Made by a program: the position numbers and the translations under genes. This document shows, piece by piece, positions 18,765 to 28,043 of a stretch of 64,000 nt of DNA. Source of the DNA: an uncultured Clostridia bacterium. GTDB lineage: Bacteria > Bacillota > Clostridia > Oscillospirales > CAG-272. Location of the stretch: positions 118,710-182,709 of the forward strand of contig CANRFY010000002.1 of NCBI GenBank assembly GCA_947630015.1, in the 5' to 3' direction. The notes under the pieces are model-generated. The model did no database searches, was not told the DNA's origin, and saw only the letters and a program-made list of their open reading frames with translations. The first letter of the stretch is position 1. Each line of letters opens with the position of its first letter.

Positions 18765-18824
18765 TCCCCCAAAAAATCGACATCTCTATATTTACATAAC
18801 ATCACCGAAAGGAAACAAAAATCC

Positions 18825-19103
18825 ATGTCAATGATCTCTCCATCCATAAGCGAGCTGACGAAGAATCAGTTCAACCGTTACGCGCTCGTGATCGCGACGG
18901 CGAAATGCGCGCGCCTCGTCACAAACGAATATGTGAAGCAGCGCGAGAGCGCCGAGGCTAAAATAGCGAATAAGGAGACGGACAAGATGCTGTCATCCAT
19001 GATAAAGAAGGAATTCCGCGACGAAAAGGCGGTCAAGAGCGCCGTCACGCGCCTCGCGGCGGGCGAATTCAAGGTCGTTCTGCCGGACGAGACGCAGCAG
19101 TAA
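18825..19103 (+). CDS. rpoZ: DNA-directed RNA polymerase omega subunit
   Basis: This 92-aa subunit helps assemble RNA polymerase by binding beta-prime. The omega signature is SPSISELTKNQFNRYALVIA, then TAKCARLVTNEYV, followed by a charged helix (KETDKMLSSMIKKEF) and a typical short tail. The context (remA upstream, priA 9 bases downstream) is the standard Firmicutes order except that gmk is missing. GAAAGGAAAC lies about 8 bases before the ATG. Confidence 0.92.
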   Translation: MSMISPSISELTKNQFNRYALVIATAKCARLVTNEYVKQRESAEAKIANKETDKMLSSMIKKEFRDEKAVKSAVTRLAAGEFKVVLPDETQQ

Positions 19104-19112
19104 ATCCGGACA

Positions 19113-21632
19113 GTGAACAGCTTATTCGCCGAATGCAGGATACTTGACGCACCGTATCACGCCGACAGACCGTATACGTACAACATACCGCGCGATATTG
19201 CCGAGGAAATAACGGCCGGCACGTTCGTTACGGTGCCGTTCGGCGGCGGCAACAGAAAAAAGACCGCGGTCGTGACGTCGACGTCCGATTCGGCGTCGCT
19301 CGACGGCAGCAAATGCAAGCCGATCATATCGGTGACGATGTCGGGGATCGCGCTCTCGGCCGAGGAAATGGCGACCTGCGATTATCTCACCGCGCATACG
19401 CTGTGTTCATACGGCGACGCCGTCCGCGCCGCGATCCCGCAGGGAGCGTTGTCGCGGGTGCGCGAGATATACGCCGCCGCTGAAAATATTCCGGACGGCG
19501 GCTCGCTGCCGCCTAAAACGGCGCCTTTGCTGGCGTTCATACGCGAACACGGACCCGTCCCCGCCGACAGGATACGCGGCGAATTCGGCGACGCGGTCAT
19601 GACGTCGGGGGCGCTGTCGGCGCTGTGCAAAAAGGGATTCGTCACCCGCACGCTCGACGTAAAGGAACCGTCGGGCGAGGCGACCGAGGCCGACGTGAGA
19701 CTTCTTATTGACGCCGACGAGGCGCTCGGGCTTGCGGGCGGCACGTCGATAAGATCGAAATATGCGCGCGAGGCGCTCCGATATCTGGCCGAATCGGGCG
19801 GCGAGGCGTCGGAGAAGGATATGAAAGCGGCGCTCGGCCCCATAGGGCCGGCGATAAAATCGCTCGTTTCGCGCGGGCTTGCCGCGCGCGAGGAGCATAG
19901 GGCATATCGCAATCCGTTTGCGAAGATCGAATATGCGCCGACGGCGCTGTCGCTGTCGGAGCATCAGACGCGCGCGTATGAAACGCTGTCGTCGCTGTAC
20001 GGATCGGGTCAGGCGAAGGCCGCGCTTTTGTACGGCGTGACAGGCAGCGGCAAAACGTCCGTGATCCGCGCGATGATAGACCGCGTGACATCGGACGGAC
20101 GCGGAGTTATAATCCTCGTACCCGAGATCGCGCTGACGCCGCAGACGGTGGGCGTGTTCTGCTCGAATTACGGCGGACGCGTCGCCGTCATACATTCGTC
20201 GCTGTCGGCGGGAGAACGCGTCGACGCATGGCGGCGTATCCGCGACGGGGAAGCCGACATCGTGATCGGCACGAGGAGCGCAGTGTTCGCGCCGGTGAAA
20301 AATCTCGGCCTCGTCGTGATCGACGAGGAACAGGAGCATACGTATAAATCGGATTCGCAGCCGAAATATTCGGCGCACGACGTGGCGCGGTTCAGATGCG
20401 CGTACAACGATGCGCTTCTGCTTTTGTCGAGCGCGACGCCGTCACTGTCGTCGTATTACAAGACGACGACGGGCGCGTACACGCTCGTGAAGCTGACGGA
20501 GCGGTACGGAGGCGCGAGGATGCCGGACATCATCGTCGCCGACATGAGGCGCGACCGCGCGCCTGATTCGTCCTCGCCGCTCGGGATGACGCTGCGCGGC
20601 GAGATCGAAAAAACGATATCGGCGGGCGAGCAGGCGATACTGTTCCTTAACAGACGCGGCTACAACAATTTTTTGTCGTGCCGCGTATGCGGACGCGCGA
20701 TAACGTGTCCGCGATGCTCGGTCGCGATGACGTATCACGCGAGACGTCCGATCACAGATACGGAGAACCGCGCCGCGTACCGCGACGAACATATCGCGGC
20801 GGGATATCTCGAATGCCATTACTGCGGATACCGCGTCGGCGTGCCGCGCCGGTGTCCCGACTGCGGCGGCGAGGATATGTTCTACATGGGATGGGGGACT
20901 CAGCGCGTCGAGCAGGAGCTTGGCGAATTGTTCCCGACGGCGAGAGTGCTGCGCATGGACGCGGATACGACGCGGACGAAGTCCGCGTATGACGACATCC
21001 TCGGCGCGTTCGGACGACATGACGCCGATATTTTGATCGGCACACAGATGGTGACGAAGGGACACGATTTCCCCGATGTGACGCTCGTCGGCGTGCTGCT
21101 CGCGGAATCGTCGCTCTATCTCGACGATTACAGAGCGGCGGAGAGGACGTTTTCGCTCATAACGCAGTCGGCGGGACGCGCGGGACGCGCCGACCGCCCG
21201 GGACGCGCCGTGATCCAGACGTATACGCCGGACAACGCGAGCCTCGGCTTTGCGTGCAGACAGGATTACGAGCAATTCTACGACAATGAGATCAGACTGA
21301 GGCGCGCGTACTCGTTCCCGCCGTTCTGCGATATAGCGCAGGTGACGCTGACGAGCGCGGACGAATCTGTGCTGTCGGGCGCGACCTTGCGCCTGTCGGA
21401 ATTTATAAAAAAGCTGTCGGCGGAGGAATTCCCCGACGTATCGATTGTGATGTTCGGGCCGTTCGAGGCTCCCGTTTACAGGGTGAACGGGCGGTGCCGC
21501 ATGAGGGTCGTTTGCAAATGCAGACTTAATAAGCGCACGCGCGAGCTGTTTTCGCGCGTTCTGTGCGAGTTCGGCGCGCGCGCGGGACGGAGCGTCTCGA
21601 TATCGGTCGATTTCAATCCGACGAGCGTATGA
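19113..21632 (+). CDS. priA: Primosomal replication-restart helicase PriA
   Basis: This 839-aa superfamily 2 helicase rebuilds replication forks at stalled sites. The N-terminal DNA-binding domain (PYTYNIPRDIAEEITAGTFV, VPFGGG) precedes the helicase core: Walker A GVTGSGKTSVIRAMID, DEEQEHTYKSDSQPKYSAHD (DEEH-type box), SSATPSLSSYY, and motifs V/VI in GTQMVTKGHDFPDV and SAGRAGRADRPG. The zinc-binding insertion is visible (CRVCGRAITCPRCSVAMTYH; CHYCGYRVGVPRRCPDCGG). The start codon is GTG, 9 bases after the rpoZ stop. The length is slightly above the typical 730-820. Confidence 0.96.
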   Translation: MNSLFAECRILDAPYHADRPYTYNIPRDIAEEITAGTFVTVPFGGGNRKKTAVVTSTSDSASLDGSKCKPIISVTMSGIALSAEEMATCDYLTAHTLCSYGDAVRAAIPQGALSRVREIYAAAENIPDGGSLPPKTAPLLAFIREHGPVPADRIRGEFGDAVMTSGALSALCKKGFVTRTLDVKEPSGEATEADVRLLIDADEALGLAGGTSIRSKYAREALRYLAESGGEASEKDMKAALGPIGPAIKSLVSRGLAAREEHRAYRNPFAKIEYAPTALSLSEHQTRAYETLSSLYGSGQAKAALLYGVTGSGKTSVIRAMIDRVTSDGRGVIILVPEIALTPQTVGVFCSNYGGRVAVIHSSLSAGERVDAWRRIRDGEADIVIGTRSAVFAPVKNLGLVVIDEEQEHTYKSDSQPKYSAHDVARFRCAYNDALLLLSSATPSLSSYYKTTTGAYTLVKLTERYGGARMPDIIVADMRRDRAPDSSSPLGMTLRGEIEKTISAGEQAILFLNRRGYNNFLSCRVCGRAITCPRCSVAMTYHARRPITDTENRAAYRDEHIAAGYLECHYCGYRVGVPRRCPDCGGEDMFYMGWGTQRVEQELGELFPTARVLRMDADTTRTKSAYDDILGAFGRHDADILIGTQMVTKGHDFPDVTLVGVLLAESSLYLDDYRAAERTFSLITQSAGRAGRADRPGRAVIQTYTPDNASLGFACRQDYEQFYDNEIRLRRAYSFPPFCDIAQVTLTSADESVLSGATLRLSEFIKKLSAEEFPDVSIVMFGPFEAPVYRVNGRCRMRVVCKCRLNKRTRELFSRVLCEFGARAGRSVSISVDFNPTSV

Positions 21633-21701
21633 GGCGCGCCGCAGGATAGGATATAATATGGCAAAGGGGGAGCGGGACCGCGACTGATCCCGCATTTGAA
21701 A

Positions 21702-22169
21702 ATGGCACGTCTTAAAATCAGAAAAAAAGGCGATCCGGCGCTCAGAGCGAAATGCCGAGTCGTCGAGACGATCGATGAACGCATATTGACGCTGCTCGAC
21801 GACATGGCGGAAACGATGAGAGACGCCGACGGCGTCGGCCTCGCCGCGCCGCAGGTCGGCGTGCGCAGACGCGTCGTGGTGATCGAAACGGACGAATCGG
21901 GTCTGATCGAGCTGATAAATCCCGAGATCACGGAGCGCGAGGGCGAGCAGCTCGAGCGCGAGGGCTGCCTTTCGATACCGGACGAATGCGGCATTACGCG
22001 CCGTCCGGCGCGCGTCAGGGTGCGCGCGCTCGACAGAGACGGCAATATGCGCGAATACGAGGGCGAGGGACTTCTTGCGCGCGCGTTCTGCCATGAGATC
22101 GACCATCTTGACGGCAAGCTCTATACGGACGCGGGAACGCTTGTCAGAATGGTGACGGACGAGGAATAA
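21702..22169 (+). CDS. def: Peptide deformylase
   Basis: This metalloenzyme of about 155 aa removes the N-formyl group from nascent proteins. All three signature motifs are present: GVGLAAPQV (motif 1, residues about 45-53), EGCLSIP (motif 2, metal-ligand Cys) and HEIDH (motif 3, two metal-ligand His and the catalytic Glu). I place the start at ATG 21702; an in-frame TTG two codons earlier (21696) is possible, and neither has a clear ribosome site. A GCGGGA/TCCCGC hairpin lies just upstream. It pairs functionally with the adjacent fmt gene, which adds the formyl group to initiator tRNA. Confidence 0.94.
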   Translation: MARLKIRKKGDPALRAKCRVVETIDERILTLLDDMAETMRDADGVGLAAPQVGVRRRVVVIETDESGLIELINPEITEREGEQLEREGCLSIPDECGITRRPARVRVRALDRDGNMREYEGEGLLARAFCHEIDHLDGKLYTDAGTLVRMVTDEE

Positions 22170-22199
22170 CCGAAAACGGCATAAAGAGAGCTGATATAA

Positions 22200-23129
22200 A
22201 TGAGGATAGTTTTCATGGGTACGCCCGAGATCGCCGCCGCGGTACTCGCGGCGATCTCGGACGCCGGACACGATATCGCCGGCGTCGTGACGCAGCCGGA
22301 CAAGCCGAAGGGGCGCGGATATAATCTGACGCCGCCGCCGGTCAAGGTCGAGGCGGAGAGACGGGGCATACCCGTATTTCAGCCGGAAAAGATACGCACG
22401 GAGGAATTCGCGCGCCTGCTCGAAGGGCTTGCACCCGAGCTTATCATCGTCGTCGCATACGGAAAAATACTGCCGGCAAACGTACTCGCACTGCCAAAAT
22501 ACGGATGTGTGAACGCGCACGCGTCGCTTTTGCCCAAATATCGCGGCTCCGCGCCGATCCAGCGCGCGATCATGAACGGCGAGCGCGAGACTGGCGTCAC
22601 CGCCATGTACATGGACGAGGGCGTCGATACGGGCGATATGATATCGTCGATACGCGTGCCGATCGGGGACGGCGACGATTTCGGCGTCGTCCACGATAAG
22701 CTCGCGGCGGCGGCCGCCGAGCTTATGGTGTCGACGGCGGTGGCGATCGAGGCCGGAACGGCCGAGAGAACGCCGCAGCCGGACGGGGCGACATACGCGC
22801 CCAAGATCACAAACGACGACATGAAGCTCGATTTTACAAAATCGGCCGAATCACTCGCAAATACTGTCCGCGCGCTTTCGCCGTCGCCGTCGGCGTATGC
22901 GACGGACGGCGACGGCTGTCGGCTGCGCGTGCTTGCGGCCGAATGGGACGACGCCGATTCGGGCGTTCTGCCCGGGGTCGTGGCGTCCGTCGCCGGAGGC
23001 AGGATCGCGGTCGGATGCGGACGCGGCACGCTGTACATTCTGCGCTGCCAGCCGGAGGGGAAGCGGCCCATGACGGCCGCCGATCTCTGCAACGGAAGAC
23101 GCATTCGCGTCGGGGACGCGCTTACATGA
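22200..23129 (+). CDS. fmt: Methionyl-tRNA formyltransferase
   Basis: This 309-aa enzyme formylates initiator Met-tRNA using 10-formyltetrahydrofolate. The N-terminal formyltransferase domain shows MRIVFMGTPEIAAAVLAAIS, VVTQPDKPKGRG and the catalytic-site segment NAHASLLPKYRGSAPIQRA (Asn and His), with MDEGVDTGDMI following. The C-terminal tRNA-binding domain starts near residue 205 (LDFTKSAESLANTVRALSP). The length is typical. The stop codon overlaps the start of rsmB in ATGA, indicating coupling. Confidence 0.96.
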   Translation: MRIVFMGTPEIAAAVLAAISDAGHDIAGVVTQPDKPKGRGYNLTPPPVKVEAERRGIPVFQPEKIRTEEFARLLEGLAPELIIVVAYGKILPANVLALPKYGCVNAHASLLPKYRGSAPIQRAIMNGERETGVTAMYMDEGVDTGDMISSIRVPIGDGDDFGVVHDKLAAAAAELMVSTAVAIEAGTAERTPQPDGATYAPKITNDDMKLDFTKSAESLANTVRALSPSPSAYATDGDGCRLRVLAAEWDDADSGVLPGVVASVAGGRIAVGCGRGTLYILRCQPEGKRPMTAADLCNGRRIRVGDALT

Positions 23130-24454
23130 GCGCGAATACGCCGCGCGCGTATGCGATCCGATCGCTTCTGCGATGGGAGCGCGACGCGAAATTCCTGAAT
23201 TTAGAGCTTGACGCGGCGCTTTCGTCGAGCGGCATGACGAGCGCGGACAACGATCTGTTCGCCGCGATCGTGATGGGAGTATGCGAGCGCAAGATCACGC
23301 TCGACGCCGAGATCGAACGGCTGACGGGGCGCAGGATAAGCGCGCTCGACGCGCCGACGGCGGCGGCATTGCGGGTCGGGCTTTATCAGATATACTACAT
23401 GGACAGAGTGCCGCCGCACGCGGCCGTGAACGAGACCGTATCGGCGTCGCCGGCGCGGTCGAAAGGACTTGTAAACGCGGCGCTCAGACGCGCGCTCCGC
23501 GAGGGCGGCGCGCCCGCGCTGCCCGAAAACGACGGCGGCGCCGCGTATCTGTCGGCGGCGTATTCGCTGCCGATCGATATTGTCGAATCGTTTATGCGCG
23601 ATTATCCCGACGACGCAGAGGCGCTTTGCGCGGACGCAAACCGCCGCGCGCCGACGACGATCCGCACAAATACTCTTCGCATAAGTCCGGAAGCGCTGCT
23701 TCGCAAAATCGAAAGCGCCGGGATCGAGGCGCGCGCGAACGCGCTCTGCCCCGATATGATCGACATTTCGGGCGGCGGACGCGTCGATGCGATCCCCGGG
23801 TACGGGGAGGGGATGTTTTTCGTAGAGGACGCGTCGTCAAGATTCTGCGTCGAAGCGCTCGGCGCGCGCGCCGGAGATACCGTCGTCGACGTATGCGCGG
23901 CCCCGGGCGGAAAATCGTTTTCGTGCGCGATCGATATGAACAACGAGGGCAGGATATACGCGTTCGATCTGCATGAAAATAAGCTCGGGCTGATCAGGCG
24001 CGGCGCTCGGCGGCTCGGGATCGATATAATAAGCGTCGGCGCGCGCGACGCGAAGCTCCCGCCAAAGACGCCTGATATCGCCGACTGCGTTTTATGCGAC
24101 GCGCCGTGTTCGGGTCTCGGCGTGATCGCGAAGAAGCCCGACATCAGATATAAGCGCATATCGGAGCTTTCGGCGCTTTGCGAAACGCAGTACGCGATCT
24201 TGTCGTCGTCGTCGCTCTACGTCAGGCGCGGAGGTGTGCTTGTGTATTCGACGTGTACTCAAAGACGCGCCGAAAACGAGGATATCGTGAACAGATTTCT
24301 GTCCGAACACGGAGAGTTCCGCGCCGAACCGTTCGGCATACGCGGGATCGCGGCCGAGGACGGCATGATAACGCTTATGGCGCACCGCCACGGGTGCGAC
24401 GGATTCTTTATCGCCAAAATGCGCCGCGAGGGCGGCGCAAATGAAAATGAGTGA
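23126..24454 (+). CDS. rsmB: 16S rRNA (cytosine-967-C5)-methyltransferase
   Basis: This protein of about 442 aa methylates C967 of 16S rRNA. The N-terminal NusB-like domain is visible (PRAYAIRSLLRWERDAKFLN, AALRVGLYQIYYMDRVPPHA, AVNETVSASPARSKGLVNAA). The SAM-binding Rossmann domain has VVDVCAAPGGKSFSCAIDM, and the catalytic Cys motifs are CDAPCSGLG and VYSTCTQRRAENE. I chose ATG 23126, which shares ATGA with the fmt stop; farther-upstream starts would lie inside fmt. The 3' end overlaps rlmN by 14 bases. Confidence 0.95.
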   Translation: MSANTPRAYAIRSLLRWERDAKFLNLELDAALSSSGMTSADNDLFAAIVMGVCERKITLDAEIERLTGRRISALDAPTAAALRVGLYQIYYMDRVPPHAAVNETVSASPARSKGLVNAALRRALREGGAPALPENDGGAAYLSAAYSLPIDIVESFMRDYPDDAEALCADANRRAPTTIRTNTLRISPEALLRKIESAGIEARANALCPDMIDISGGGRVDAIPGYGEGMFFVEDASSRFCVEALGARAGDTVVDVCAAPGGKSFSCAIDMNNEGRIYAFDLHENKLGLIRRGARRLGIDIISVGARDAKLPPKTPDIADCVLCDAPCSGLGVIAKKPDIRYKRISELSALCETQYAILSSSSLYVRRGGVLVYSTCTQRRAENEDIVNRFLSEHGEFRAEPFGIRGIAAEDGMITLMAHRHGCDGFFIAKMRREGGANENE

Positions 24455-25538
24455 AACGCCGAAAACGGATATAATGAGGCTTTTGCCGGACGAGATCGCG
24501 GAGCTGATCTCGGGCGAGCCGTATTCGCAGCCCGCGTACAGGGCAAAGCAGATATTTTCATGGCTGTCGCGCGGCGTCGGATTCGACGGGATGTCGAATC
24601 TGCCGAAATCCCTGCGCGAGGCGCTTTATCAAAACTGCATAATAAAGCTGCCGGCCATAGCGGATAAGCTCGTGTCCGCCGTCGACGGAACGGTGAAATA
24701 TCTGTTCAGGCTGCACGACGGCCATCTCATCGAGGCCGTTTTGATGTCATACGAGCATGGATACACGCTGTGCGTGTCGTCGCAGGTGGGCTGCCGAATG
24801 GGGTGCCGCTTCTGCGCCTCGACGAAGTCGGGACGCGTGCGCAATCTGTCCGCGTCCGAGATATTGGGCGAGGTGATCGCCGCCTGCCTTGACGCCGGCG
24901 TACGCGTCTCGAACATAGTGATGATGGGGATCGGCGAGCCGCTCGACAATTTCGACGAGACGGTGCGGTTTCTTCGTCTCGTTTCGCATCCGGACGGGCT
25001 TTCGGTCGGACTGCGCCATATATCGGTGTCGACGTGCGGCATCGTGCCGCGCATACGCGAGCTTGCGGCGCTCGAGCTGCCCGTGACGCTGTCGATATCG
25101 CTGCACGCGTCCGACGACGCGGAGCGGTCGGCGACGATGCCGATCAACGACGCGTATCCGATAGAGGAGCTTATGTCCGCGTGCCGCGACTGGTTCCTTG
25201 ATACGGGCAGACGCATTTCGTTTGAATATACGCTTATCTCGGGAAAGAACGATTCCGCCGCGTCCGCGCGCAGGCTGGCGGCGCTTTTGACCTCGCGCAT
25301 GAGGGACGGCGGACACACGCTGCCGCTGCACGTCAATCTTATCCCGTTAAACGACGTCGCGGACACGGGACTGCACAGGACCGCCGCGCAGAATGTTGAA
25401 ATTTTCAGAAAAACGCTTGCCGCGCACGGCGTCAACGCCACAGTGCGCCGCCGTCTCGGCCCCGATATAGAGGCCGCGTGCGGCCAATTGCGCATCGACC
25501 GCGAACGCGGCGAACGGACGGAGGGGGAACGCATATGA
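24441..25538 (+). CDS. rlmN: Dual-specificity 23S rRNA A2503 / tRNA A37 methyltransferase
   Basis: This 365-aa radical SAM enzyme makes 2-methyladenosine. The CxxxCxxC cluster motif is CRMGCRFCAS. Family segments include SGEPYSQPAYRAKQIFSWLS, EAVLMSYEHGYTLCVSSQVG, MGIGEPLDNFD, HISVSTCGIVPRI and LPVTLSISLHASDDAERS, and the C-terminal catalytic Cys lies in EAACGQLR. The start overlaps rsmB by 14 bases; ATG 24447 is a possible alternative. The stop overlaps prpC in ATGA. Confidence 0.96.
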   Translation: MKMSETPKTDIMRLLPDEIAELISGEPYSQPAYRAKQIFSWLSRGVGFDGMSNLPKSLREALYQNCIIKLPAIADKLVSAVDGTVKYLFRLHDGHLIEAVLMSYEHGYTLCVSSQVGCRMGCRFCASTKSGRVRNLSASEILGEVIAACLDAGVRVSNIVMMGIGEPLDNFDETVRFLRLVSHPDGLSVGLRHISVSTCGIVPRIRELAALELPVTLSISLHASDDAERSATMPINDAYPIEELMSACRDWFLDTGRRISFEYTLISGKNDSAASARRLAALLTSRMRDGGHTLPLHVNLIPLNDVADTGLHRTAAQNVEIFRKTLAAHGVNATVRRRLGPDIEAACGQLRIDRERGERTEGERI

Positions 25539-26293
25539 CATATTCCGCAAGGACCGACATCGGGCTTTGCCGCAGCTCTAATCAGGACTCATACTCGACG
25601 CAGACGATATCGGATGGCGTCGTGTTCCTGCTCGTATGCGACGGCATGGGAGGCGCGAACGGAGGCGAGGAAGCGAGCCGCATCGCGTGCGAAACGGCGA
25701 CGCAGAGCGTGACGCGCGATTTCGAGGTCATACTCGGCGACGCGTCGTTCGACGCGGACAAATATATACCGCGCATACTGTCGTATGCGGCGCGCGAGGC
25801 GAATCTCGCCGTATACGACCGCGCGCAGGCGAACCCGTCGCTGTCCGGAATGGGGACGACGTTCGTCGGCGCCGTCATAAGGAACCGCGCGCTCTACGCC
25901 GTCAACGTCGGCGACAGCAGACTGTACGTCGTCAACGATTCGGGGATATCGCAGATAACGCGCGATCACTCGTATGTGCAGTATCTCGTCGATCTCGGCG
26001 TCATGACGAGTTCGCAGGCGGAGACGTCGTCGAAGCGCAATATAATCACGCGTGCGATCGGCACCGACGAGACCGTCGAGCCTGACACGTATACGGTCAC
26101 GCTCGAGGACGGCGCGTATGTGCTTTTATGCTCGGACGGGCTGTCGACGATGGTGAGCCGCGAGCGTATGCTCGAGATCATAACGGGCGGCGGCACGCTC
26201 GATGAAAAGACGGAGGCGCTTGTCGGGGAGGCGAACCGCCGCGGCGGCGCCGACAACATCACCGTCGTGCTGGCACACGCGGACGCCGAATAA
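25535..26293 (+). CDS. prpC: PP2C-type Ser/Thr protein phosphatase
   Basis: This 252-aa PPM phosphatase opposes the adjacent PASTA kinase in cell-wall and growth signalling. Metal-binding motifs are clear: ARTDIGLCRSSNQDSY, LVCDGMGGANGGEEASRIA, GMGTTFVGAV, VNVGDSRLYVV, LLCSDGLSTMV and GGADNITVVL. The length matches PrpC/Stp. ATG 25535 overlaps the rlmN stop, with GGAGGGGG upstream; an earlier start would lie in rlmN. The kinase gene begins 21 bases downstream, the usual phosphatase-kinase pair of Firmicutes. Confidence 0.95.
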   Translation: MTYSARTDIGLCRSSNQDSYSTQTISDGVVFLLVCDGMGGANGGEEASRIACETATQSVTRDFEVILGDASFDADKYIPRILSYAAREANLAVYDRAQANPSLSGMGTTFVGAVIRNRALYAVNVGDSRLYVVNDSGISQITRDHSYVQYLVDLGVMTSSQAETSSKRNIITRAIGTDETVEPDTYTVTLEDGAYVLLCSDGLSTMVSRERMLEIITGGGTLDEKTEALVGEANRRGGADNITVVLAHADAE

Positions 26294-26314
26294 ACCACGG
26301 TAAAAGAGGAAAAG

Positions 26315-28039
26315 ATGGAATCGTATGAAAGGCTTGTCGGTCAGACGCTCGACGGAAGATACAAAATTGAAGAGATAGTCGGCATCGGCGGCATGGCGGT
26401 CGTTTTCCGGGGCTACGATACGGTGACGCGCCGCCGCGTCGCGATAAAGCTGCTCTCCGATCATGTCGCGAGCGACGAGGGCGCGGTGAGGCGGTTCATA
26501 AACGAATCTAAAGCCGTCGCGATGCTGTCGCATCCGAACATCGTCAGCATATACGACGTTTCTGTCGGGGGCGAGCTGAAATACATCGTCATGGAGTATC
26601 TCGAGGGCGTGACGCTCAAGAGCTATATGTCGCAAAAGGGCGTTCTGCCGCTATCCGAGATGCTCGACTTCTGTTCGCAGATACTGCGCGCGCTGGTGCA
26701 CGCGCATGAAAAGGGGATCGTACACCGCGACATCAAGCCGCAGAACATTATGCTCACGCCGGACGGGACGATAAAGGTCACCGATTTCGGCATAGCGCAG
26801 CTGCCGAGCGACGAATCAGTATTCGAGTCGGAGCTTGCGATCGGGACGGCGTATTATATAAGTCCCGAGCAGGCGAGCGGACAGCCGAGCGATCACAGAT
26901 CGGACATATACTCGACGGGCGTCATGATGTACGAAATGGCGACGGGTCGTCTGCCGTTCAACGGCAAGACGCCGTCCGCGGTCGCGAAAATGCAGATAAA
27001 CAACGTCCCCGTGCCGCCGAGGCGGATCGATCCGAAAATACCGGAGGGCCTCGAGCAGATCATTCTGACGGCGATGGAGAAATCGCCGAAGAACAGATTT
27101 CAGACCGCAGAGCAGATGTACAAATGGGTCGACGCCGTAAGGCGCGATCCGAACGTCAAATTCAAACCGCTGCTGCCGCCGATCGAGGAGCCGAAGATAG
27201 ATTTCGGCAGCCGCAGACCGAACAGGAAAAAACGGCGCAACTATCTCGGCCGCTCGATGCTGCCGATAATATTGGGCGTCGCGTTCGCGTTTCTGTTCGC
27301 GTGCATAATAAGCGCCTACTACATCTGGACGGAGGTGCTGTTCAACGAGGAACGCGACAAATCGTTCGTCGTCACGGTCGACAATTTCATCGGGACCGAA
27401 TATTATATCGGACTCGAGGAGGAGCTGGCGGCGCGGAATTACAACGTCGTCGTCGATTACGTCTACGACAGCGAGATACCGACTGGGATCATAATCAGTC
27501 AGGAGCCGGAGGCGGGCGAGCGCAGACGCGTTGAGACGGGGCGGATGAGCATCGAGCTTAATCTGACCGTCAGCCGCGGCAGCGAGACGTTTACGCTGCC
27601 GGAGATGATAATGCAGGATCACAGAAACGTCGAGCAGACGCTGACGCGTCTGTACGGCCTGCGCGTCAAGCTCGTGGAGGAATACAATTTAGCCGTCGCG
27701 TCCGGACTCGTATACGATACGGAGCCGGAGGCCGGCACGACGGTGACGCTTGGCGACACCGTGACGTTATACGTGAGCAAGGGCGCGCAGCTCTCGTCCA
27801 AGACGGTACCCGATTTCGGCGGGAAAACGGAGCGCGAGGCGCGTATCCTGATCGAGCAGAACGATCTCGAGGTCGGCAGCGTGACGTATGAGTATTCGGC
27901 GCAGCCGGCGGGCGTTGTGATCAGACAGAGCAGGGTCGCGTTCACGACGGTGCCGGAGGGGACGAGGATAGATTTTGTCGTCAGTCTCGGCCCCGAGCCT
28001 GTGCCGGAGACAGAAGCGCCCGCTTGGCCGTGGTGGTGA
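26315..28039 (+). CDS. prkC: PASTA-domain Ser/Thr kinase (PrkC/Stk1 type)
   Basis: This 574-aa membrane kinase senses cell-wall fragments. The cytosolic kinase domain (about residues 10-275) contains the Gly-rich loop VGIGGMAVVFRG, catalytic HRDIKPQNIM, DFGIAQ and GTAYYISPEQASG. A basic juxtamembrane region precedes one TM helix (about residues 313-335, MLPIILGVAFAFLFACIIS). Outside are about three PASTA repeats, seen in DFGGKTEREARILIEQNDLE and similar segments. A short Pro/Trp tail ends the protein. In Bacillus PrkC acts in spore germination, which fits the spoVM gene downstream. GAAAAG precedes the ATG. Confidence 0.96.
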   Translation: MESYERLVGQTLDGRYKIEEIVGIGGMAVVFRGYDTVTRRRVAIKLLSDHVASDEGAVRRFINESKAVAMLSHPNIVSIYDVSVGGELKYIVMEYLEGVTLKSYMSQKGVLPLSEMLDFCSQILRALVHAHEKGIVHRDIKPQNIMLTPDGTIKVTDFGIAQLPSDESVFESELAIGTAYYISPEQASGQPSDHRSDIYSTGVMMYEMATGRLPFNGKTPSAVAKMQINNVPVPPRRIDPKIPEGLEQIILTAMEKSPKNRFQTAEQMYKWVDAVRRDPNVKFKPLLPPIEEPKIDFGSRRPNRKKRRNYLGRSMLPIILGVAFAFLFACIISAYYIWTEVLFNEERDKSFVVTVDNFIGTEYYIGLEEELAARNYNVVVDYVYDSEIPTGIIISQEPEAGERRRVETGRMSIELNLTVSRGSETFTLPEMIMQDHRNVEQTLTRLYGLRVKLVEEYNLAVASGLVYDTEPEAGTTVTLGDTVTLYVSKGAQLSSKTVPDFGGKTEREARILIEQNDLEVGSVTYEYSAQPAGVVIRQSRVAFTTVPEGTRIDFVVSLGPEPVPETEAPAWPWW

Positions 28040-28043
28040 GCGT

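Noticed and set aside
20442..22694. Open frame of 750 codons antisense to priA, def and fmt
   Set aside because: It crosses three real genes on the other strand and gives an Arg/His-rich sequence without motifs.
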